This document shows, one piece after another, positions 1 through 12,319 of a stretch of 64,000 bases of DNA; within the stretch, counting starts at the first letter, position 1; the number at the start of each line of letters is the position of its first letter. The stretch lies in NCBI GenBank assembly GCA_964036155.1, contig OZ038423.1, positions 17,065,249 to 17,129,248 of the forward strand, read 5' to 3'. This DNA is from Diploscapter coronatus. Lineage: Eukaryota; Nematoda; Chromadorea; Rhabditida; Rhabditidae. Below the pieces are notes generated by a model. It did not search any database and was not told the origin of the DNA. It worked only from the letters and a program-made list of their open reading frames with translations. A program made the translations under genes and the position numbers.

Positions 1-1460
1 CCTTCGAAATTTTGTAAAGTGAAATCTTCATTTCTAACATGCTAGGTATTTCACTTTGAATATTTCATTTCTATAATTGGTAGAAAAGTATACCGGGTGT
101 TCCAAATCATCTATGACACACTTCAGACTACCGTATTTCATCACCCTAAAATAATAACTAGCCAAGTTAGGTGTTTTTGAAATCCTCATATCAATATTAG
201 TGTTCATGTTGAATTCGTGAAATTCGGATATTATGTTGAGATTACGGTATCACTTTTGGAAAGTGCATTTGCAGGCTTTACATTTAAGAAAGTCCAATAG
301 TTGAAATATTACTGGTTGTTGGAAATCAGTGAAGAATAAAGTCAGAAAACCACATGGCATCCTTCTTTTGGGCAGTTTTTAGCATACAAATCTTGGTTCA
401 TTTGATTTATGAAAACACGCCATCAGAACTCATAATCACCACTATAGTCTGTTTTTGACTTTAGGTGAGACGCAATGACAAACTAGTCTCCATCAGTGAT
501 AAAAGAGTCGAGCTGATAAAATTAGACTCTATTAACAATCTGCTTACATAGGGCTTCAAAATGACACCTCATTTATGACATTTAAGATGGTTTAAAGGGC
601 GTCATAGCTAATCAAGAATGCACTGTATTTAAATTTGAATAAACTATGTGTCTATAATAGATTTGGTTCAAGGATAATTTTTGAAAAATTATGAATTCTT
701 ATTTCAAATTCAACCACCATTATTTAGGAAGTGAGCTCTGAATTTCATTGATAGCTGATCACCTAATATATAAACCATTTCTTATCTTCTTATCGTTATT
801 CAGTATATTGTCGCATTTCGTTCGTAAAGAGAAAATGATGAGAAAACTGGGCTCATTTTTTGCCCTCTTAATTTTTGTATCCTCAATAAAATTTGCGCAT
901 TCTAATGGAAAAGTGAGAGGTAAAGAAATCGATTTATGCTAATTTCGACTATTTTTCGGAGTAAAAATTTTCTGAAAGTTTTTTTAAGTCCCCATAATAG
1001 ATTTGTATAATTGGTGTAAAAATTTGTAATGAAAATTTAAATTTAAAAAGGGGTGACTACAGAATCATATAGTAAAGGTAATAACTCAATTGTCTCATTC
1101 AGAGCAGTCATAATAATTGCTTCTTTGATAGATTTCGTTTAGGAAATGCGAGTCACTTTTTTTAGAATACGTTGAAATATCAAGCCAAAAGTCCACGCAG
1201 CTAAAAACCGTCACCAGATAAATACCGATGCACGTTACATTGAGACAGGGACAAGAAGAGAAAAAAACGGTAAAATCCGAAAAAAAAAAATCAAAAGAAA
1301 AAACAAAAAAGAATCGATAGCACCCGAAAAAACGAAAGAAATGGCGAAGAAGAATTGCCAAGTATTTGAAAATGATCATTTTTCGCACGGATTTGAATGA
1401 ACCGGTGGCATTTCTTGTTTTCAATTTTCTGCGCATTTCTTCTCTCGCAGTGTCCGTTGG
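1..1460. other. AT-rich noncoding stretch left of the MARCH gene
   Basis: No recognisable gene is seen. The sequence is AT-rich with short poly(A)/poly(T) runs. A motif TACCGGGTGTTCC near position 93 resembles one end of a TA-targeting DNA transposon, but no matching second end was found. A possible orphan signal-peptide exon lies at about 803-919 and is listed separately. The last bases before the MARCH ATG read ctctcgcag, an acceptor-like sequence about 11 nt upstream of the start codon. Confidence 0.5.
803..919 (+). other. Possible orphan first exon encoding a signal peptide
   Basis: After an acceptor-like gttattcag, an ATG at 835 opens a short frame whose product begins MMRKLGSFFALLIFVSSI and continues to a small-residue cleavage-like site (AHSNG). 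This is a textbook secretory signal. The frame meets possible donors at 911 (gtgaga) or 920 (gtaaag). No following exon in a compatible phase was recognised before the MARCH gene at 1461, so this may be a decayed or chance exon. The hydrophobic composition could also arise by chance in AT-rich DNA. Confidence 0.2.
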
Positions 1461-3261
1461 ATGGTTTCTTCGCGTAGTCCTAGTCTCATGCTGATGAACC
1501 AGATGGACGAAACAGGATCGCTGAATTCGAGTCGAGCAGAGGAAATGGAGCAGGGGCAGGGAGAGGAGAGGAACAAGGAAGGGGCTGCAGGAAATTCGGA
1601 TCAGGTAGGAATGGGAACTGAAATGAAGAAGATGATCGTCTTAATGACGTTTGTTTTAGAGCAGCAATGCAATCCAAAGTCCATCGACGACGAGTGCAGA
1701 TCGTCGCTGCTGTCGCATCTGTCAATCCGAAACCGGAGTTCTTGTCAGGTCAGTGACTGATCTGTCAGTTTTTTTTTTTCTATAATTTATCCTTCTTCTG
1801 TTTGCCTGTAGCTGATTTTTCTGTTAGAAAATTCCTAACTTTCGATGTTCTGTGTCCTTCGCGATCTATATGTTCTTGTTCCTAATTTTGTAATTGTGTA
1901 TCCTCATTCAAAAATTTTTCGGCTTTGCAACTGCACAGGAACAATGGGAGATATTCATGAATCGTGCCTGTCGAAATGGGTGAATATGAGCAGGAAGAAA
2001 GGCTGCGAGATCTGCAAAACTCCCTACGAGAAAGGCGGTTCGAAATTCAGGAAGATAAGTGAGTGGGACAAACCGGAGATCACCAAGTCGGTAAGATGAT
2101 TACATATTGCAATATTGCGCCGGTCAAACCAGTGAAATATCGTTTGTAAAAAATAAAAAAGAATGGCGAAGGACACAGAAAATGGCGTATCACTTCCTTC
2201 CACTGTCCCCCGCTTACTCTTTCTCTGACATTCTGCCTCCTTCTTTGCGCATAGTTCATACGCGCATTTCTTACAAGGCGTGCTTCAACAAACGATCTTT
2301 CACTTCATTTGACCAGCACATTAGTTTGCAAAACCGACTCAAGCATTCACTTTTTGTCGTATTATAATTGCATTCAATTTTTTAAATGCCGAATTTATTT
2401 TTTCTTGGATATTCAATTTTCTCATCTATCTTCTTGAAATAAAGATCAGCATCTACAAAGACATTCGTGTTTAGAATACCAAATTGGCATGAAAACCATT
2501 AATTTTATTGCTTCCCTCAACTTTTCTAAAATTATCAAAGGTGTTTGAAGAATTTTCCAAAATGGGTAGATTTTTACAATTATCAATCACTGAAATTATT
2601 CCTGCTCCTGAGATTTGAAATTCATTTTTAAATTAGCATGTTTCAGAATCTGCTGGATATACTAATTCTGCTCCTGATAGCCTACCTCTTGTATTACATC
2701 ATGTTGCTTCTCCACGAACGGAAATTCTTCCTCAAGGTCCAGCTGAAACTCGCGCTGCGTCCCGATGACTATGGGAGATTGGGTTAATACTTGTTATTTT
2801 CAACTTTTTCCTAGTATTTTCTTTCTAAACGATATTAGAAGTGATTTTATACAAACTTCTTTGATAGTCGATATGATGAAAACCTTTTCTACCAAATGTA
2901 AAACTTTTGTGATTTTGAATGAGATTTCATTTTATTCCATAAATGATGCGAATGCTTTGAAAATTGAAATTTTTGTTACTCTAATCAAATTTTCATACAA
3001 TTCAAAATTATCTTTAAAATGGTATCCTTCGTCACTTCCTCATTTATAACTAATTCCTTCTAAAATCTACCAAAAATAATAATTTAAAATGAATGTTTCA
3101 ATGTTATTTTTGTTATTTCAGGCTATCTGCTCATCTTCATGCTATTCTTTTCGATGATACTTCTGGAGCAACTCATGCTTGTGGCCGCTTATTTCATCAA
3201 GCAGCGGGAGATTTACTTCGTCAATCGAAAGACCAAATCAGTGCTGCCTGCAGAGGACTAA
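1461..3261 (+). CDS. MARCH-type membrane RING-CH E3 ubiquitin ligase
   Basis: Predicted membrane-bound ubiquitin ligase of the MARCH family, which ubiquitinates membrane proteins in the endomembrane system. Exons: 1461-1604, 1660-1748, 1922-2090, 2647-2782, 3122-3261, giving about 225 residues. An acidic/Ser-rich N-terminus precedes the RING-CH domain: CRIC in exon 2, then CNCTGTMGDIHESCL..KWV and CEIC in exon 3, so all zinc ligands of a C4HC3 finger are present. Exons 4 and 5 each encode one hydrophobic segment (around LLDILILLLIAYLLYYIM and YLLIFMLFFSMILL), the standard two-helix MARCH topology. The protein ends LPAED. The intron 2 acceptor is abnormal: alignment demands a join at 1922, where the sequence reads tttttcgg rather than ttttcagg. 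The other junctions are canonical and in phase. Substrates cannot be inferred. Confidence 0.88.
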
Positions 3262-4360
3262 TAGAGCCTGCATAAACTCGATAAAAATCTTCGAATCAAA
3301 CACATTTATTGCCATTCTCAAAAATAGAATCACATGTATCTCTAATTTGACGGAATAAATAGGCAAAATGCTTGAGCTACAACAGCCATGGAAGTGACTT
3401 GACAAGGAAGGTTTGCAGCGTGTAACTAACAGAATCGGTTTATATTTACTGGGCAAGTCAATTCGATCATGTTCATCACAGAAGTTTAGATTTTAAAAAT
3501 TCCCACCATTTTTATTATCAACAATTTGGTACTGAAGTCTACATCTTCACTTTGCGCTACAAACATTCACAAATAAAAAATTAGCGTGCGTTATTGCGAA
3601 CATAAAATTTCATTATATATTCCTTGCAGCAGCAATGCTTTACAACGGAGAGACTGGACTCAAATTGTGAGATCAGGAGCCATGATAAGGATTTTTTACC
3701 TAAATTCTTAAATTCTCGTGATGAGCAGGTTCGAATTGACTTATCCAATAAATGTGAATCGAATTTGTGAGCAACACGTTGTAAATCTCCCTTGTGAATT
3801 ATTTTTGGCACCGTAGAAGAAAATTGGTGAATTCTCGATGTGAGATTTCTTAAGATTTTAATAAATCAGACTTCCATCAAACAATTATAAGAAAAAATAA
3901 GTCATTTTGAACAATTTGTGAGGCAAGTAATTATTCCTGACCGAGTATGCATTAGTGAAAATGCATAGATAAGTAACATTGCTTGGGTTAAAGTGAAAAA
4001 ATGATAAAAAAAAAGATATAAGAGAATTTCCAAATAAGTGAGACCGTAAGTTTAGTTTACATGAGAAAGTCCATAAAGTGTATATCGTCAACCCGTCAAC
4101 AAACACCGATTTTTTCTATTTTTAATTTCGTCTTTTCTGAGGATTTTCAAAGTTGAGATTTTTCATAAGACGCAATATTTAAAGTTTTCAAGTATGCTAA
4201 ATTCTGAATTGCAAACCGCATTAGCGTGTGACTTCTGGAATAAACAAAATGATTCCATTATTTAATATTTGACTAGGATCGTATCGTTGAATTCGTTTCG
4301 GACTTTTGCTTATGCGACATCTCACTCGCTCGAATCATCTACAAACATATTTTCATTCTT
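3262..4360. other. Convergent intergenic region between MARCH and sulfotransferase genes
   Basis: This holds the MARCH 3' UTR, with an AATAAA poly(A) signal at 3354-3359, and the 3' side of the minus-strand sulfotransferase gene. Nothing else is recognised. Open frames here are short, AT-rich and without family resemblance. Confidence 0.6.
3354..3359 (+). terminator. Poly(A) signal of the MARCH gene
   Basis: An AATAAA hexamer lies about 93 nt after the MARCH stop codon, in the sense orientation. It is the first canonical hexamer downstream. Confidence 0.5.
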
Positions 4361-5871
4361 TTACAAAGCCAAATGCAAACTTACGTTCAGCTGCTTCATT
4401 TGTTCAAGTCGACTATTGAATAGCTCCATAGCAAATTCATACAATCTGTTAAATTTATCATTTGTAAGGGCTTTATAAAAGTTCTTTACTCAATATCGAG
4501 GCGATTTCTCTGCTTGATCCTTTCCAACTGCTCTTCCGTTATCTGCGTATCATTCGACTTCGACTTGCTCCATTCCGACAACTTTCGAGTGAACTTGAGT
4601 CCGAACAGATTCTCGAACATGGATTGACTGTCGTCCATCCTCTCCTTAATACCGAAAAATACCATATTTCTGAAGTGAAATTTCAGTTTTATGGGTTTAC
4701 TTTTCGAATTACCGTAATGTTTCCTTGGCGGATTCAAGCATAATTCGGTCTCTCTGCTCATTTTCAATTCCTAGCTGAGAATAGCAGCCGATTCGAGTCA
4801 AATCAGCCAGCATTCGAGTTTGCCGATTGAATGCCAGGTTGAAAGGACAATAGTTGAATTCATCGATGGTGACCCCTTCCCATCCTATCAGAGGGTCGAA
4901 GCAGATCGGCAATTCATCTGCAGTGGGAGGCCGGCCGTTGCAGATGTGTCTCGAAGCTATCCAAGTCGCACCCCGGTTCACGTGTCTGTACTCCGAGATG
5001 AATCGCGATATCGGTTCCCGAAGGAATGTTGTGTAATAATATCGCCGCTTCTGATGAAATCCTTCAAACTAGTAGTCAAATTCTATCTCCAGTAAATACT
5101 CTTTTACCTTCTTTCTTGTCCAAAGCCTCATTCACACATCCATTCACAAACAATTCTGTGTAATCAGAATGCAGGCCACAAAGCCAACCTGTCGAATACC
5201 GGGAAAATAACCAAATCTCAAATTATTTTCTAAAGATGACGAGTTTTTCACTGAGCGCGAACCTCATTTTGATTGTTTGGCCGTTTGCAGTTGCATCTCT
5301 TCTTCCCTTTCGTGCACTGACACGGTTTGTCGATATCCAAATATCTGACCAGGAACTTCTCGAATGACGTTCCTGCTGTCTTCTGCATGTGGAGGAAGAC
5401 GATCACATCTTTCCCATTGATGTTGAATCTAGAAAATTGGTTTTTAAAAGAATTTTCAATAAACGCGCATAGCTACCGAGATGTGGGTCTTTCGAGAAAT
5501 TTTCCTAGGGATGCGTTTGATCGGTTTGAATAGAATGATCCTCGTAATCGATATGAAGCTTCGCTCTAAAAATATTCTTATTCGAATAAATGCATTTGAT
5601 AAATCTTATTCAACCTGTACAATTGCGAAATTCCGCATCTGTTCATGAGAATATCGCGTTGTGTATTGGTTGGGCAACAAATTTGAAGAACTCTCTGAAG
5701 TATGTGTTGCTTTTGAATATTCGATTGAAGAAAGATACCTATGAGGATGTAATAAAACGATACTGAGACTAGGAGAAAAGGAAAAAGCAGAATAAAGCGG
5801 GAAGAGAAGGACAACTGCCTGAATTTCCACGACAGAGATCGTACTGAATCAGGCTCAGAATTATGTCTCAT
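4361..5871 (-). CDS. hst-6: Heparan-sulfate 6-O-sulfotransferase
   Basis: Golgi type II enzyme transferring sulfate from PAPS to the 6-O position of glucosamine in heparan sulfate. Exons on the minus strand: 5871-5615, 5563-5477, 5428-5263, 5216-5108, 5061-4713, 4669-4490, 4445-4361. They give about 410 residues, the length of vertebrate HS6ST1. A short basic N-terminus precedes a signal anchor (FILLFPFLLVSVSFYYILIG). The PAPS 5'-phosphosulfate loop reads FLHMQKTAGTSFEKFL. Next come WLFSRYSTGWLCGLHSDYTE, the 3'-phosphate region FLREPISRFISEYRHV, and the family signature CPFNLAFNRQTRMLADL. Intron 1 uses the second AG of tttttagag, which keeps the frame. An acceptor-like tattcag abuts the ATG, suggesting trans-splicing. 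The C-terminus NVSLHLAL is read straight into a stop. Because it begins with gtaagt, a further 3' exon cannot be excluded. Confidence 0.92.
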
Positions 5872-7200
5872 CTGAATATAATTTTTGTTGAATAGATCTT
5901 GAAAAAATTACCTCTTATCACAGATGTGAATCTGACCATTTATGGTCAGTCGAATAGGATATTGGCAGACGATTAGATGAGCCGATCATCCATTCCGTGC
6001 TCGGCCTGCCTCCCTGTCTGCTTGGCTGATGGCCGATTGATTAGGTGCGAAGAAGCAATTGTCAATTGCCCTACACAAAGCACTTATTTCTAATGAGAAG
6101 CGAAAAATGCTCAACGACTAACGATTTCAAAGCAGGAAACTGAAAAAACGTAGGAGTGGATTTAGTAGTGGAAGGGGGAAGAGAAATGAGGGAACGAAAA
6201 GGGGAAGAAGCAGATGGAAGACAATCAATCACAGAGCACGAAATGGAAGGGAAATGAAATGCATTGGGAGAGAAGGAATAGATGAATCGGCCTAGAAAGG
6301 GAAAAGTATTGGGCAAATGATATTTGGAAAAGCCAAATTGATCGACTATAAAGACCATTTGAATGTTTTCGAATGACTGAATGATCGAATGATGAATGGT
6401 AGATCATTGAGATGAAAGAACAACTGTCTGCGCTTGTCTATGTTGTTGTTATGTGTAAATGAATACACATTACAAATAGCCTCTGGCAGCTGCAACAACG
6501 CGGCTATTCACAGGTCAAATGAAAAAGATAGCATCGCAAAATACAGCTAAAGCTAGTGCACGCACAGATAAAAGAACGTCTCAACGCATAATGAGAAAGA
6601 GGAAAACATCCTTTGAAAATGATTGTTTTGAAAATCAAAAACGAAATATTAGCATGGCCAATGTCATCTTGACATTTATGATACCACAATGATTGACAAA
6701 TGAGAATGGAATTATTCGCTTGCAAAACTACGACAAAGTATAGCATCGCATAGAAATAGTATTATGACATAATATTAGGCGTTTTTCGCTTATCTAGTCA
6801 TGCTAAGCCGATACGGATAAAAATCATTGCATCTGACGAACTCCGAATAGTAACAATTACTCAAGTTTTATATAATTAGCTTATCGCATGCGTGTGAATG
6901 AGACTTAACAAATATCAAATATTGTTTCAAACTTATATTCATCACAACTATTTATGTTAATTTAGTATACAATTTAAAGTTTTAGTGAGTGCATCATAAT
7001 ATCACAGCAATGAAACACCCGGTCAGTAAACGTCTGCCATCTCGTTGCTGAGATATGGTACCAGTTTTCATTTTTTTTTTTTTAATTTCGTATGCAATAT
7101 GAATTTTAAAGAATGGTTTATTTTTATTATTGAGCCAAAGGTATAATTCTAGCGAAGACTAATCTCTTCAAATGATAGTTACACAAGTTTATCTTTATCA
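5872..7200. other. Intergenic region with a purine-rich tract
   Basis: No gene is recognised. Positions about 6125-6300 are strongly purine-rich on the + strand, and the complementary frames give spurious Ser/Phe/Pro-rich ORFs. AATAAA-like hexamers read on the minus strand around 7115-7130 would serve the METTL26-like gene. Confidence 0.5.
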
Positions 7201-8011
<811 letters not shown>

Positions 8012-9158
8012 TCTACTGAAATGAATCAATTTTCTTGAGGAAAATATTTGGAACTTAAACTATTGAGACTTCGAAGGCAAATAATGAAATGTTTGTTTGT
8101 TAAATTGAAAGCTAGAAGATGCCAATCAATAGATGGAGGTGAATTGATCGACTTGAAAGGTGGAGAAAGGCAGAGAACGCTAAACCGCTTTACACGAAAT
8201 ACATGAATAAAATGCTAGGCAATGTGATAGAAAATACAAAATAGATACCTAGTCAAGAACCGGATGGCAGTGAAAACAGAAACAGAAATAGGAGAATTGG
8301 AGGGAGAGAAATAGACTGGGAGTAGGGAGAGGGAACGATTGATGCACCACATTCAGCAGTGTGTATGGTTAGTCCGTTGCATGAGAGTATGCATGACAAT
8401 TCTGCTATGCAAATGATTGTAGCCTGTGGTCATAGGTCCACTTCTCTTATCTTGTGTTCTAACATCCATCTCTAAATGTTCGCTCTGCTCCACTTTTAAT
8501 CGTTTCAAACATCGTAGAGTCCAAATATTTCTCTGAATTTGCGAACCGAAAGAAAGCAATTCTCTATAATTCGAGTTACTTTCTACAAACACACAGAGAC
8601 ACGTAACATGAAATGACTATTTCTGCGCAATTAGGTGCTGAATTAAAGGAACCTTGACAATTTGACGAAATAGCATATGGCGTTGAGAGAGACGAGATCG
8701 AGAAAAACGGCGAATGAAAGAGTAAAAGAATGAAGGAGACGACAGGTTGCATCTGCGCATCTGCATCAGAGGCAATATTGAGGTGTTTACCTTGAGTCTT
8801 CATTCACATTTGAAGTTGACCCTCAGGTGGGCGTAGTCAGTCGCAGAACATCATCGATTCGATTCGGTTCGATTCGAATCAAAATCTGCAATAACTGTTT
8901 ACCTTTCGTTCTGCACTTTAGCAATGGCATTTTTGACTCGATCGCCCTCTTCTTTCCCTTCTTCCCCTTTCCTTCCCTTCACCATTCCGCTAACAATGTC
9001 CTTGTATCGATTTCTACAGTGCCGTATTAGTGTTGAATGAATCGTATTCGCCATTTATTGCAGTCCCCTCCTCACTTGGATCATTGCCTCTCCCGTCCTT
9101 TCGTCCTTTTTCTCTTTTGCACTGGTCATCATCTTCACAAATACCTTCAAACTTTCAG
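8012..9158. other. Divergent intergenic region between METTL26-like and Ly6-like genes
   Basis: No gene is recognised. It contains a purine-rich tract at about 8270-8335, a gattcgattcggttcgattc repeat at about 8855-8880, and a pyrimidine-rich tract at about 8935-9110 just before the Ly6-like start. The region presumably holds the promoters of both flanking genes. Confidence 0.5.
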
Positions 9159-11205
9159 ATGCAATCAGAAATATGGTTATTACTTCTCGAATTACTAATT
9201 TTAATTCGGATGACAGTTAGTTGGAGCGAACTCGATGAACAGAGAAGAATTGATTCTGTAGGGTTTTTCGAAAATATTCTGAAGAACCATTTTGAGCCTT
9301 GTAGATAATTCAATCCGAACGGCAGCAATTTGAGATGGAAATGAGACGCCAAGACACAGTAAGAGGAAAAAGTCGGGGAAGCTGGCAGAATGACGAGAAG
9401 TCTGGGATGGCGATGGGATTGGGGTATTATGGAGATAAGGATAGAAGCATATCTGGCAACAGCAGAAGACCTGTGGTTACGGATTTCGAGAAATTCGAGC
9501 ACAGAAGTGGTAAAGCATTTGTTTCAATGTTTACTCCATTAGTTTTTTTTCTTTAGATGCTCTCAAATCAGATGACAATTTTTGGTGTTATCATTGCGCT
9601 TCGCAAATTAGCAAAGTTTCTCCTGAAATGAGGACAGCGATTCGAAAATTCATGGATTTGCGTAGAGGCAGCTATGAACCTGGCAAGTTATTTTTAATTT
9701 TTGTATATAACAATCGATATTTTTGTTTTCACCATAATTTAGCGGTAGCGAACATGCATTTTATGGTTGAGTTATTTCTCACCCTTTACTTACCTGTTTC
9801 TCTTTCTCTATTTCCATGCTCTCTCATCTAGTAGTGTTGATCTAATCTGACAGTACAGCAAGATCTGTCATTATCTTCTCTCACTGAATAGAATCTATGA
9901 ATACTGATACCTTTCTGCAATATTTTGTATAGGTTCTGCCACGAGAGACTACACACGAGGGGGTAATAATAACGGGGGATAATTTGAATATCTCGAACTA
10001 GAATTTTATATATAAACTCGAAATACTCAATCTGATGCGAATTGTTAGAGTTTTTAAACTTCAGATATAAATGAGAATGAGCTGTTGAGAATTTTAGAAT
10101 TTCGAATGAGACTTGTCGCGAGATCGTTATGATTAGAAGTTACTGAGTGTTAACAATTCAAACCGTAAAATTTTGAACAATTCAAAATATCATTTTATTT
10201 TCATAATCGGCAAATATCCCTTTAAATTCCTGAAGTCAGAATTTGCCCAGAACTCGTCGAATTTTGAAATCAAATAAAATACATTTCGCTTTTGATTACG
10301 ATAAACCTAAATTTATGATGAAAAACCACTTTATATTTTGTAGATTGTAAAATGTAATATTGTCTTGGATTGTGACAGACTATTCTGACTCGATATCATA
10401 TGCCTGATTCTTCTAATTGTTCGTTGCGACATTTTATTCAAATCTTGAAGTCGAGTTGTTTCGTAACTGCTTTCCTACTTTCAAAAAAACGAAATACTAA
10501 TAGCCCAATAATATAGCTCAAAAATATCCAAATATTATAATTGTATTATGACTAAGTAACACCTTAAACTTGGATAATTAACTTTTTGAACATATAATGA
10601 ATATGTAAAATAGTCGATAATAAAATGAGGGATGTCAAAAAATTGCCGAAAACCTAAACGCGCTAATAATTTGGAAAATGAATTCAATGTTAAATTTAAT
10701 ATCGCTTATATATGATTTTCATGCTATTAAAACATATTGATTGATGTACATAAAATTGAAAGAAATCGAAATGAAACATTTTGAAATTGATTAGATACTC
10801 GAAACTTCGAGACACGAATAATCTTTGCAGATGTTGTGACATCGGAATGTGTGAATCCTCGGAACATGTCTCACCTTCCCAGACAGAGCTGCAAACACTC
10901 GATCTGCGAGACAATTGCCTTTGTCGACCACAATGAAGGAGCATCCTTCGTGCTGAGAGGATGCGCCGAGAATTTCGGGGCTATCAACCTTGCGCAAATG
11001 AAGAACCAACCGACTGTCCACTGCAAACGGTACATATTATATCCTAGCAATATAACTAAAATATTTTAGGTTGCATGAAAATCTCGACGCGACCGAATGC
11101 ATCTGTAAGGAAAAACGTTACTGTCGAGCACAAAAATCATCATTAAATTATTCGTACGCAGTAGTCATTTTATTTTCACTATTGTTTATCGTGTTAAATT
11201 TCTAA
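9159..11205 (+). CDS. GPI-anchored Ly6/uPAR-domain protein, ODR-2-like
   Basis: Predicted secreted, GPI-linked three-finger protein of the Ly6 superfamily; the nematode ODR-2/HOT group is the closest type I recognise. Exons: 9159-9257, 9305-9509, 9557-9682, 10831-11029, 11070-11205, about 254 residues. MQSEIWLLLLELLILIRMTV is a signal peptide. About 85 hydrophilic residues follow, then the cysteine domain: FWCYHCAS, SECVNPRN, SCKHSICETIAFV, FVLRGCAENFG, VHCKR and CICKEKRYC. The tail LNYSYAVVILFSLLFIVLNF is a GPI-attachment signal. Intron 3 (9683-10830) starts with gcaagt, a GC donor, and is the only choice that keeps phase. An acceptor-like ctttcag directly precedes the ATG. Its ligand is unknown; known relatives work at the neuronal surface. 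Confidence 0.8.
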
Positions 11206-12319
11206 TCGTCTTTACTTTTAAATCAAATATGATTCACTTAATATTGTTATCGAATGTCAATTGATTATTTTCAAAAGTTCAGCCTTTCAAACATTCCACT
11301 GCTCTAATTATATTACAGGTTGCATTTTAATCGATAAGATTCGTTTTGATTACCTATCTAACTCAGATCATTATTTACCTCATTGCTATGCCCTTTGTAT
11401 TTGTTTTGTTTTTTTATGCACCTCGTCTGTAATCGTTCATACTTGAACTCTTCATCATTTATCCTCTCTGATCTCTACTCTCATCTAATTCCTTTAGCTT
11501 ACAATTAGATGCTCCTCTTCTTTCTTGGTGATTTCCTCCAATTATCACCCAATCCATCAGATCATCCAATTACGACCCGGTTTGCTTCCTCTTCCTCTTC
11601 ATGTTCATTTCTTCTTGCTTTGTCATTTCGAATTTCCGTTCATTTCAATTGATGTGATTAATTTCTACGTGTATGTGCATTGCCAGTAGAACCGCATAAA
11701 AGGTTTTATTTTCTAAATTAGCGAAGAGATGTGAATCGTTGTCATCTCCAATAAAAACAGCAACAGAATCGATATGATAATGGCGAAATTGTCGTAGTTT
11801 ATTGTGGAATCGTAGTTTTTCTTACTTTCTTCTAAATGATCGCTTATTTGAGACTCAAGTGTCATTGGCAGTTTATTTCGAGCTACGTGCCCTTGCCATG
11901 TGTGAATCACTCCTGCATTGCTCACAGTCCTTCTTTCCTTCCCTTCTTCACTCTGCTGCAATCTTTCGTTCTTCAATCTCTCATTGTCAGTCTTTCTTTC
12001 CTTCCCCTCCAAAATGTGTCGTGTCTTTTCGCGCCGCGGTCCCCATTCTCGTCTCTGTCTCTGTCCAGGCCGGGCCCTGCGTCTGTATCGCTTCGCCATT
12101 CCTTCTCCTTCTCCTTCCCCTTTTCCCCTTTCCCTTGCAGTCACTCTTTTTCTCTTCTTCTTCTTTGCCTTCTCCTGTCCAATTGATAGTCGATTTCTCC
12201 CTCTTCCTTCCCTTCATTATGTCAACCGTCCATTTATTGCCCAACCTATCATTTCAGTGTCAGTGACTTTGTCCATCATCCATCCCGACCAATCCCGCAT
12301 TTAGCATTCTGACCTGAGA
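11206..12319. other. Intergenic region with a long pyrimidine-rich tract
   Basis: No gene is recognised between the Ly6-like gene and tra-3. Positions 11475-11640 and 11925-12190 are pyrimidine-rich on the + strand and give overlapping Ser/Phe/Pro-rich open frames in several frames at once. That is the pattern of composition bias rather than coding. Confidence 0.5.

Noticed and set aside
5566..5830. Alternative sulfotransferase start at a GTG codon in a different frame
   Set aside because: Using the second AG of the intron 1 acceptor keeps the frame from a true ATG at 5871, with a signal anchor and a normal family length.
8820..8882. tRNA with box B-like ggttcgattc
   Set aside because: The motif is part of a short gattcg repeat. 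No cloverleaf or convincing A box.
11802..12304. Overlapping 116-154 codon frames on the + strand, plus frames on the minus strand
   Set aside because: Several frames are open at once because of a pyrimidine tract. They are Ser/Phe/Pro-rich with no domain or splice structure.
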